DNA of 64,000 nucleotides. Origin: Catonia carolina. Taxonomy: Eukaryota > Arthropoda > Insecta > Hemiptera > Achilidae. The position numbers and the translations under genes are program-made. The notes beneath the pieces are model-generated. The model did no database searches. It was not told where the DNA came from and saw nothing but the letters and a program-made list of their open reading frames with translations. Of this stretch, positions 13,101-25,100 are shown piece by piece. The DNA lies in NCBI GenBank assembly GCA_035578175.1, contig JAQMRL010000003.1, positions 58,450,672 to 58,514,671 on the forward strand. The letters run 5' to 3'. How positions within the stretch are numbered: position 1 is the stretch's first letter; each line of letters begins with the position of its first letter.

Positions 13101-16100
13101 GAGCATGAAAAAAAGTTATAAAGCAATGGTATGGTTTACCGGATACCATAGTAGACATAATAGAGAACAGACATGATCATGGGCACGGCCAAGGAATGGC
13201 AGTCAGCAGATGGACCCAAATAGCATCTATATTCTGTTATAAAGTTATAAAGCAATGGTATGGTTTATCGGATACCATAGTAGACATAATAGAGACCAGA
13301 CATGATCACGGGCAGGGCCAAGGAATGGCAGTCAGCAGATGGACCCAAATAGCATCTATATTCTGTATCTATTCTATATCTATATTCTGTCCAGAAAAAA
13401 AGAGATCACACTCAGAAATCATGGCTACAGGAAATCCAGATGCTATGACCGCAAGGAATCCTAGGGAAGGTTACTACGAAGACAGGAGATAATGTATAGA
13501 GTAGCCCACAAGTCTGTCGGCAAATATGGTGCAATAAACAAAACAAATGAAAATACAACTCCATTATCAATACAGAAATACATTATAGAGTTCAATGAAC
13601 CTACAAAAATGCTCAAATGGTTTCTAATGCTGTTCTAAGCAATCACTGTATCTTTTTAATACTGAATTAAAAATTTTGTCAAAAATTGTCCAGAACAGTA
13701 CGTTTTTAAATTTTGATTGGATCCTTTCCTTTAAATGCTCAATATCATGAATCTTGATGGAATAAACCTCATTCTTTAGTATACCCCAGACTGAAAAATC
13801 CATCTGATATCTGCCAATTGTGGAAGCCATTCAATAGTTCCCCGTCTGCCAATCCACTCATCAAAGTTTTAGTATAGAAAGTCTCTCACAATAGCTCCAA
13901 AATGCGGGGGTGCTCCTTCTTGTTGCCATATCAACTTTTCTTCAACTGCTTAGTGCTCACACTGCTTTCCTCAAAATGTAAGTGTCAACTGACTTATGGG
14001 TATTATGCACTAGTTGAGTTCACAACTGAGTACCACTATGCTAGGCAAAAGAAGTCTAAGGATTGCAAGTGACAACTGACTTATAGGCCACCTGGTACTA
14101 TAGGATATAGGAAGTAAAAAAATCTGTAGGAACCCCAACAAAAATGTAAATAGTTAATAACCAAACAGCTACATTTCTTTTCCATTTAGGGTCAGTAGTA
14201 ATAACAGGTATTTTGATAATTTTACACGATGAAGATGATCCATGAAAATTCTTTAAAGTGGTTATGTACAAACCCAAAAAGGCAATATTTACTGAATATC
14301 CTTAATTCTATGGTGCCCTCGAATCTAAGACGCAGCTTATTTCGGCAGTACAAATTTTGGAAAAAAATGAAATCCAGAAAATCATCAAAATCTTATTTCT
14401 AATATAAAGTGAAATTTTATAATCTGAAATGGGCAATGAAACAGAATTAAATGTAACATGATATTGATAAAAATAATAATTTTCTCACATTCACTTTTTT
14501 GATTAAGTATCAAATAAGGAGGAAATTTGTTTCCATCGGCTGTTTTGCGTAACATAACAACTGTTATTCGCAGTTTCTTGTACCCAGTAGTTTTCTATTG
14601 TACGTCTTTGGCACCTTCACATCGACCATGTAGTTTCTAGGCATATTGAAATAGACTGGAGTTTCGTCAGTTACCTATCTGATCAAACGTGTCGATATTT
14701 TCAGTTCATAAGTTAATAACATGGCACTAGAAATTCACAAGCTGCGTTTCAAAATCAAAAATTGTGTATCACTTCTATGAATTCCAATAATTATTTACAA
14801 AGTTTTATTTTATTTAATATTAAAAGATAATTTTCTTTATCTTATCATGGATAGTAGATATCTCTTACGTAGTTTAGAGTGCTTTTATACTGATTCAAAG
14901 ATAATACGTGAATGTGAAAGCAAGACACCCTCGAATGTAAGACACAGCTCGCTTTTCGATTTATAAATTGTGTATACATATTTATGTATAAATTGTGAAA
15001 AAAGATGCATTTTAGAATCGAGGAAATATGGTTTAAAATTCTGTGTTCAGATACACACAGATGTAATTCATCTCTCACAAAATCTGAACCTGGTTCTCAT
15101 AAAATACAACATACGACTGGTATCAATTTGACTTACACTGGTCTTGCATATGTAATTAATCAGAATATTACATTTTAAACAACACAACAATAAAATAAAT
15201 ACCTTAATATAATCATATAATAAATTATAAGATTTATAAAGCGATTCCAAAGTATGTCCCCGTACAGCAGTTGATTCCTCTGTCCATGAAAATGCTATAT
15301 ATGCCATTAATGCTTCATAAACACCAATTGTCTGACACAGTATTTGTTGTCGTTGAAGACACTCCGGTAAAACATCTAGAATATTTGTTTCCTCATCCTA
15401 ATCAAAACAAAATTCAAGACAATATTGAGTAATAGCAGTAATATATATTTTTTTAAAATGAACGTTAGGTTATGTGTTTTTGTCTTCAGTTTAGTAAAAA
15501 TAACAAGTTATTGCAGCAGTACTATAAAAGGCTTGCGTATTATGTACGCGGATTCAAGTCAATTGTTACTGTCCAGTGTAAATTAGGGTCAGAATACTTC
15601 ATCTTATAAAACAATTATTATACATTGTGGTTGAATAAATTTAAGAAGGCCGCCTCCATAGCATGGTGGCAGTGCACTAGCCTACAATGTGGAGATCCCA
15701 GGTTCGATTTGCAGCTAGGGTCTGGACACAAGTTAAAACCCACTGTTTAATAACCCACCGTAGTCGCTAATAATTAAGCTGTTGATACGACTTTAAATAA
15801 ACTAAAAAAAATTAAGAAGCTAAGTGTCAGAAAAAGTAAATAATCAAGATGGCTCAGTATCACTGAAGAGCTCATCATATGTGAGAGAACAAGAAAATTG
15901 CTTTTCAAAGGCTATTATAATCTTGGTGGTTTTAAGTCAGTAGTGTACAAAGTTATGCATAAAAAATTTTACACATACAAAATACAACTTTTTCATGAAA
16001 TTAAAATGGATGATCGCAATTGTAACCCAGAAAATGATTGAATGAACTTGGGCTAAAATTAAATATTACTTTGATATCCGAAGTGTAACCAATGGAGCAT

Positions 16101-19100
16101 ATACGTAGAAAAATACATTGTTTCTCATTTAAAACGCACTCTTTTATAGTGCGACTATTGACATATCCTCTATTTTGCTTCAATTTTTACATAATAATAA
16201 AAATAATAATTTTTCAACAGCACAGTACTACTGTAAATTTATTAATTTTATCTTCTATAGAATATTGCAAGTGTAGAGTATATACACATTTCTCAATATA
16301 GATACTTATAATTACAATAAATAAATGTATAAGCTGATAAACTTCAGAATTAAGGTTTGCGTGCAATTCTCTTGGCATCAATATTGAAGAAACTGTATAC
16401 AAATTTTCATTAAGTTAGCAATTGACTCATAAGAATTTTTTTTGTGTTCCTTGACTTATCTAGAGGAATTGGCTAACAATTTTATGTTTAGGCTTGCCTT
16501 TTGACTGCAGTTGGCTAGTGATGTAAACAACAAATGTACCAAATACTTATTAAGTATGTTACAATCAGTGGCTATACTTAATAAACATTTCAATAAACAG
16601 CGGAACACTGAATGTATATGTACATGGATTCTTCTTCTTCTTCTTTTTCAGCTTTTCCCTTCCTCAGGGGTCGCTGTTCCGTACTCTTCTCCTCCACTCC
16701 CTCCGATCCACCACATCCTCCTCGCTCAGGCCCTTCTCCCTCAAGTCGTCCGCCACGGCGTCCCTCCATCTTCTCCGGGGTCTCCCCCTCCCTCTCACCC
16801 CATCCATCACCAATCCATCCACAACCCTCCCCACATACTCCTCCTCCCTACACATCAAATGTCCATACCACTGCAGCCTTCGTTCCTGAACCTTCTTGGA
16901 CACTTCTATCACTCCCACAGACTCCCTTACCACCTCATTCCGTATCCTATCTTTCCTAGTCTTTCCCTGCATCCACCTCAACATCCTCATTTCCGCAACC
17001 TCCAACTTGTTTCCCTGTCTCCTCGTCATAGGCCAAGTCTCACTACCATATAACAATGCCGGTCTAATCACTGTCTAATATATCTTTCCCTTCATTTTTG
17101 TCCCAATCCTTCTGTCACACAATACACCTGTCATTCGCCTCCAGTTATTCCATCCAGCTTGTATTCTATGGTTAATTTCCTCCTCCAGTCCTCCACTCTC
17201 GGTGAGGCATGAACCAAGGTACTTGAAACACTTAACCCTTCTCACCACTTCATTCAGCAAACACACCCCTCCACTCTTATCCTCACCTCCAAACCATAGG
17301 TATTCAGTCTTTTCCCTGCTGATCCTCAGGCCTCCCTCCTCTAATACCTCTCTCCAACTTTCCAGTTTCCTCTCCACTATATCCCTGGTTTCTCCCACCA
17401 GCACAATGTCATCCGCAAAAAGCATTGTCCAGGGTGCCTGCTCTCTCACCCCTTCAGTAAGTGTATCCATAACCAAGTTGAATAGATATGGGCTCAAAGC
17501 AGAGCCTTGATGCAGACCCACAGTCACTGGAAAACTCTCTGTTACTCCCACACAGGTTCTTACTCTGGTGCCCACTCCATCATACATGTCCTTCACCAAT
17601 CTTACATACCTCTCAGACACCCCCTTCATCCTCATGCATCTCCATAGTTCCTCTCTTGGGACGGTATCATAGGCCTTCTCAAGGTCTATAAATACCAGGT
17701 GCAGGTCCCTTTTCTTCTCGCCATATTTCTCCAGCAATTGCCTTAAGGCAAAAAGTGCATCAGTCGTGCTTCTTCCCGGCATAAAACCATACTGTTCCTC
17801 ACCCATCACCGTCTCCTCCCTCACTCTTTTGTCTACTATTCTCTCCCATAACTTTAGTGTGTGTGACATTAACTTAATCCCTCTGTAATTTTTGCATTCT
17901 TGGATATCACCTTTCTCTTTATATATTGGTACCACAACACTCTCTCTCCATGCTTTTGGCATCCTTTCCTCTCTGTATATTCTGCCCATCAAGTCACACA
18001 GCATCTCCACTCCTTCCTCTCCCAAGGCCTTCCATGCTTCCACTGGTATGTCATCCGGTCCCACTGCTTTACCATTTTTCATTTTTCCCAAAGCGTCTAA
18101 GACTTCCCCCCTTCCAATTTCCTCAATTTCCTCCTGATTTGGGGTTCCATCTCCTCTGTTCCCTGTGTAACGTTCTTCATTCAGTAACTGGCAAAAGTAA
18201 TCCTTCCATCTGTTCTTTATCTCTTCATCCGTTCTCAACACCACTCCATCTGAGCTCTTAACCTGTCGTACATGCGTAAAATCCTTTGATGATTTATCCC
18301 TTGCCTTAGCAATACTATACAGCCTTTTAATTCCTTCTGGGGTTTCCAGTTCTTCATACAGTCTTTCCGATGCACCTGCCTTCGCAATAGCCACTGCTTT
18401 CTTTGCCTCTCTTTTTGCCTGTTTGTAGGCTTCCTTGTCTGCCTCTCTTCTGGTGCTGTCAAAAATTTTTCTTGCCTCTTTCTTAGCTTTAACTTTCTGT
18501 TGCACTTCATCATTCCACCACCAAGCTTCCTTGTCCCCTGGTGGCCCCTTCCCTGATGTCCTGCCCAGCACATTCTCTCCTACTCTCAAAATCACCTTAC
18601 TGTTTACTTCCCACCAGTCATTTGCAGAGTCCTTTTGTGTCATCTCCTGCAGAACACCCCTCTTGAAAGCACTCGCCATATATGTACATGGATTACAACA
18701 GTAATTAGCCTTATTTCAAACCATCGTGCTGCGTATAATAATTGTATTGTAGAATACTTACCAGCTCAAAGTGATTTAAATCACACCGAATAAACCGGAC
18801 TACTAAAGACTCTAATATATTTGTAAATTTATCGATGTACACTGAGGCTTCTTCAGTAATATTTTCTTGATCTTTGCTCAATTTAACCACAATTTGTTGT
18901 ATTACTAAAACGAGATGTTCTACTGGCTCCTGCAACAAATTAATTTGCCAAGTTATAACATTGACAACAACTTAACAAACAGTTAAACAAAAAACTTGGA
19001 AACACCAATATTTAACAATTACAAAATGGTTCTCACATTACTCTGTTATAAGGCTACAAACGTTTTAAAACAATATCTTTGATATTTAAATTTTTCTTTG

Positions 19101-22100
19101 ATGTTATGTGTCGAGGTGAACTACTTCCTTACTGTGTGTTTTATCACTGGAATATTTTAAAATACATTTTTATTTTCTCTTGCCCTATATAAATACGAGG
19201 CATATCCAGAAAGTAAGTGTACTGAATTTTTGTAAGTTTCAAAATTTTTTATTTAAATAAAAAAATTACATGGTTACTTTAGTACAAATGTAAGCTTTTT
19301 TTCGACAGTTGCCATTCCTTTCAATGCAGGTGGTGAACCGGGGTATCAATTTTTTGATGCCTTTCTCGAAGTAGTTTCCTGCCAACCCCTTCGTCCACTT
19401 CTCCACCTCCTCCTTTAACCCTCGTCGGTTGAAAACCTTTTTCCACCCATGTGCAGCTTCAGGGAGGTAAAGAGATAGTAATCTGAAGGTGCTAGGTCAG
19501 GGGAATGCGCGGTATGGTTCAGGACATCCCATTTAAATGAGGCAAGCAGTTCCTTCGTGGCAGTGGCCGTGTGTAATCTGGCATTATCGTGCAGCAGGCA
19601 CTCATTTGTCAGTATGCCTCTCCTCTTGTTCTGAATTGCCCTCTGTAATTTTGTAGGGTCTCACAGTATCTTGCTAAGTTGATGGTCTCCCCTTGAGACA
19701 TATATTCAATTAAAATTATGCATTGACAGTCCCAAAACACGGATGCCATGATTTTCTAGGCTGAAATTGTGGTTTTGAACGTTTTGGCGGAGGGTGAAGA
19801 GGTGTGACACCACTGTTAGAACTGTCTTTTGGTTTCAGGCATGTAGTGTGCAACCCAAGTTTCATCTCCAGTAACATTGGAGCTTAGAAACTCATCTCCA
19901 TGGAATTTCCAGCGCCTCAAAAACTCTTGCCCGGCCTCCACTCGATTCAACTTGTGTTGGTCTGTCAGCTGTTTTGGGATCCACCTGGCGAACAGTTTCC
20001 GATATCTGAGGGAGATGTGTGATGGTTTCATGTAGATCTGGAGATTTGCGGAAACATCGCAGAAAGTTCAGGCACAGTCAATCATCACGGAGCGCATTTT
20101 CGATTTTTCCATGATATTGTCAATCACAAATCTTCCGCTTCTCTAATCATCATGCACAGATGTACGACTATTTTTAAACTCGAGACACCACTTGTACACA
20201 CTCGTACGATTCATAGCTTTATCATCATATGCAGTTTTCACCTCATCATAAACCTCAACCGGAGGTTTTCCCTTCCAAACGAGATAACGGATGACGCCGC
20301 CCCTATTTCGCACTTGGCGGGAGATTGGACTGACATTTTTCACAGAATGTGTTGTCGCGTCGACAGTTCTCAACGTACTGACCACAAACCAGTCTCGTTG
20401 CGAAGGGGAGAAGTCAGGCTACACAGAAGTGTAGCCTAATGTTGAAAATAAAATCCTCCCAGCCGTGAGAGCCTCAGTACACTTACTTTCTCGATATGCC
20501 TCGTATATAGAAAAGGAAAGTACTGTTTTCATGTCGATGTTTCACTAGGAATACTTTCAGACCCTCTGAATTAAAAGAAACATGTTTTTAGCAATTGGTC
20601 TGTGTGTGAACAAAATATTGTACAAAGTTTAAACTTGAAACTTAAGAACTTACTCATTCGTGAGTTGCAATCGCAAAATTATCAAGTTGTTCTGGAACAA
20701 AAATTCTTGACTAGCGATTCTGTAAGTTTGTAGCCTTTTGTTATCAAGAATCAGGTATCTTGCTGTGTACTAGACATTACTGAGCGATATGAGCCAACTT
20801 ACTGGAAGGTAAATCCCGAAAGAAGCTCTGCCCTCAGCTTCTAAGCTAGCGAGCTAAAGCTAGATACTAAGCAACCCAACACGAACATTTTCATTAAAAT
20901 TGCTCAACATTATAATTTATTCGTGGTTTTTCACTTTTTGCTATTTTTTAAAAAATGGCTCCTACAATATTTAAAAAATAATACCTCTTTTACTACATTT
21001 TTATGCTCTAAAAGATATGATGAACACCATGACTGCTGATATTTTTGGGGGCCTGTACTCATGGTAATAAATGTTTTTTTTATATTGCCACCTTAATATA
21101 ACTTTTAGCGTAAAAGTAAATAATATGAGTTATAGACAATTAAAAACCTACAACTATTATTTCAAGTGGTTTTTTCCGAAGCGCATCAATTAGTGAGTTT
21201 TTGTATTTTGCTCATTAAAATTGGTAAAAAACAGGATTTTTTAAGATTTCGGTCTTAATATGCATTTAACGACAAAACAGTATATACTAAAAATAGAGAA
21301 AATTAAAAAATTGGCAACTTTAATTTCAAGCATCTTTCTCTACGAGCTTATTTTAGTGCCAATCCGTGTATTTATGTATTTTTAGGTTTTACTGCGGTTG
21401 ATTTTCATTTAGCGCCATTCACTCTTGATTAAAATCAGATCATGTTTTTAATTTTACATTCTTTACTCATGATGAAACATAGGTTATGTGTTTCATTATT
21501 TTAATTGGTGGGAGAGCCATGAGAATGCTTCACAACAGATTTTTTTTCTTTTTGATGTTATTATAAACAAATAATTATTACAAACAAAAAGAAATTAGTA
21601 AAAGACATTTTACATTTTTATTATTCTGAGGTTATGTTACTAGTTTTTGATTTCTCAGGACACAATAATTTATTCTGAATCAAAATACTACCAGATACAA
21701 GTAAAATTTCTTATTTAACTTTCCCAATAAATTCTATTTAGTCAGAATCAAAATAATTAAAGTCTTAAATTAAGTTACCTGTAGGATGGCATCAGGTTCC
21801 TGAATAGTCACAGCTTTTGAAAAATCAATTGGAGGCAATACAGACGAATCTGATTGGTAGTACCCACTGAAATGGTTTAATAATACTTCTATCACACTAG
21901 AACCTAGTTCTGGGTTGTAATCTATGACCTCGGATAAACCTAAAAATAAAAAAAGAATACTAAGAACATTAGCACTATTGGTTGGTGTAGATGTTCTGCT
22001 GCATACAAATTTTGTTAACAGTACTATTGTATACTAATGTCACAGGAGATGAACTCAAACAATACATTGACCAACACAAAACTGAGCTCTCATCTGCTTA

Positions 22101-25100
22101 AAACAAACAAACAAACAAATAAAAAAATCTGGTGTGAAACTCTCACACAACTTTCTCTTGCCAATGCAAATAATGACCAATATAAACAAACAATAGTAAT
22201 AAAACATTAGAAATAAACAAAAAACTAACCTTATTTTAATCATGAGTGAAAGACGCAAAATGAAAATCGACCTCAGTTTGGCTTAAAAATACGGAAAATC
22301 ACTCTTTCACACTAAACTACGCTCTGTGGATTAAAATGCTCTAAATAAAAGTTGTAGACCTTTTAATTTCCTATAAATTTGATTACATACACTTTTGTGG
22401 TTAAATTCATACGAAGGCTGAAATCTTAAAAAAATCGATTTTGTACACGTTTTCGTGAGAAAAAACAGAAAATTGCCAATTACGCTAAACTAAACGTTAT
22501 ACAAAAAAATGTTTGAAATAAAAGTTATAGGATTTTAAATTCTCTACATTTTTTAATATATAAATTTTTGCGCTAAAATGCATATTAAAGCCGTAATCTT
22601 AAAAAAAACAATTTTTTTATGTGAGAACAGCCTCCCCAAGAATTTCAGCAAACATGGTGCCTACCCTTTCTTGTAGAGCATAAAACATTTAGTAAACCAG
22701 GCGATTTAAAAAAATATCATTGGACCAGTTTTTGAGAAAATCGCAAAAAAGTGAAAAATTACATGAATAAACTACTACTACTTCTAGTAGACCAATTTTG
22801 ATGAAAATGTTGGTGTCGGTACCAGTAGTGGTATGTAACTTAAGTTTCAAGTTTGTACGATGTTCCGTTCTTGAGATATTCTATTCACACACACACACAC
22901 ACACACAGACCAATCGCTAAAAACATGTTTTTTGGGTTTAGGGAGTCTGAAAACATGTAGATCCGGTGAAAACTCTCGATTTCGAAAAATTGAAATGAAA
23001 ACAATACTTTCCTTCCTATACATTCATATTGGCAAGAGAAAGTAAAAAGTAAAGCTGATCATGAATAGAACTCTTTTATCACAAGTTTGTTCCTGGTGAG
23101 CACTACTAGCATACTATCTATTCAAATAACATCAGTCTGTTAACTACTCGATGCACGACAACTCAGTTTTAAGAAGTTTATGACATCTTCAATAATAGTT
23201 ACATTATAATATAGTCTGGAATGATACCTTTGGCTACAGTAGTGAAACATTACTTATGACTTCATACACCTTGTCTCTCTTAAGTCACCTGTCCATTCAG
23301 TCCTCAAGGACAAGTACAAAAATTTGACAAAAGCATAGTACAGTACAGTAGTCTATCTTTATAATGATTCTCCCTACAATGATAATCTCTGTGTAACGAT
23401 GAAAAAAACGAGGATTGTTTGGTTTGTTACAACATTAATGCGTTTATTCTTTTTCAATATTGATATTGCTCACTCTTTACAACGATGGTGTATCACTAGT
23501 TCAACGCATTTCTGTTCACTTTGTATTATTTCTAAAGCACAAATAACAAGGTCGTTGCCAAGCGTATTTTCTTTCTCGTTTGAGAAGTGATGTGTCTGGA
23601 ATGATACCTTTGGCTACAGTAGTGAAACATAACTTTTGACTCCATACACTTTTTCTCTCTTAAGTCACCTATCCATTCAGTCCTCAAGGACAAGTACAAA
23701 AGATTGAAAAAAGCATAGTACAGTACAGTAGTCTCTCTTTATAATGATTCTCCCTACAATGATAATCTCTGTGTAACGATGAAAAAAACGAGGATTGTTT
23801 GGTTTGTTACAGCATTAATGCGTTTATTCTTTTTCAATATTGATATTGCTCACTCTTTACAACGATGGTATATCACTAGTTCAACGCATTTCTGTTCACT
23901 TTGTATTGTTTCTAAAGCACAAATAACAAGATCGTTGCCAAGCGTATTTTCTTTCTCGTTTGAGAAGTGATGTGTTGATTGCTACAGTACAGTCTAATTT
24001 GTTTTTTGGTGTGTGAATGGTCAACATGTTTTCTAAAAAGCGTAAAGTGTTCACCGTTCAACAAAAGTCATTGTTGATTCAAGCAATAGAGAAGAGCGAG
24101 AAACACACAGATGTTTGGGCGAACAGGGCTTTTCCAGTCAACTGTGGCTACCACCTAGAACAACGGTTCCCAAAGTGGGGGGCGCACCCCCCAAGGGAGG
24201 CGTGAAGACACGTCAAGGGGGGCGCGGGACTTCAAGATAGCTTTACCCTCCATAACGGATCCTTTCAGTGTCAACATAGACTTCCTGCCCGAATTACTTA
24301 AAAAACAAGTTTTAGAAATAAAAAATGTTTCTGCTGCGAAAAACGATTTCGATAAAATTGACAAAACATCACTTTGGGTTAAGTATTACCAAGTTTACCC
24401 CAGTATATAACAGCAAGCGGCAGTAATTGTAATTATCTTTATCAAGCACCTATCTGTGTGAAAAAGTGTTTTTAGCACTTGTTACAATAAAAACAAAGCA
24501 TCGGTGCAATGTTGGTTTTATCAATGATTTACGTTGTGCACTTTCTAATAATCAACCTTTTTTTAAAAAAAAAATGCGAGGTCATCCATCCACTGATTTA
24601 TTTTGTCTCTTGTTAAAATTAAATTGCAACTTCTAATGCTACAAAAAATAAAAGTATGGTTATTCAATGCAATACGTGATTTTTCATTGCCCAATAAAAT
24701 TGTGTAAGGGGGCGTGAGAAGTTTTCTTTTTGGCAAAAGGGGGCGTAAAAGATAGAAGTTTGGGAACCGCTGATCTAGAAGGATAGAAAGAAGCGCCTTG
24801 ATGAAGAAATAAAGGGAGACAGCAGGAAAAATTGCAGAGAGAGAGAGAGAGAGAAATAAAATAGTTGAAGAAATTTCAGAAAGTTGAAGAAATTGTCGTT
24901 ACATGAAATAGATAAAAGCAGGCTTAAGCAATTCTACTGATACAAAAGATGAACTGAAAAATAATCTTAACTAGGCTTTCTAAGTATCTTTTTAAGTTCT
25001 GATCACTTCGTAAGTAACAAACTGCTATACTAGCTTCTTTGAAGGTTGATTACACGTTCAGTAATTGTTATGGATCCTTATTGAAATTCTAATTAAAAAA

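Larger units (their letters stand above)
19165..21547 (+). repeat. 930-bp repeat copy C (plus), split by a mariner
   Basis: 19165-19195 and 20504-21547 form one copy. More diverged than B, D or F, and shows the unbroken version of the site where B entered A. FANCI intron 12. Confidence 0.7.

Noticed and set aside
16511..17053. 180-codon plus-strand frame rich in Ser, Pro and His
   Set aside because: It is the antisense shadow of the LINE reverse transcriptase; composition is explained by the opposite strand.
18235..18573. 112-codon minus frame overlapping the RT
   Set aside because: Alternate frame of the same LINE strand, with no family motif.
17892..18704. Several overlapping plus-strand frames
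   Set aside because: All lie opposite the intact RT frame and lack any domain pattern.
23399..23970. Two nearly identical 63-codon plus-strand frames as a gene family
   Set aside because: They are the two halves of a 380-bp noncoding tandem duplication. Similarity comes from the duplication, and no flanking gene structure is visible.
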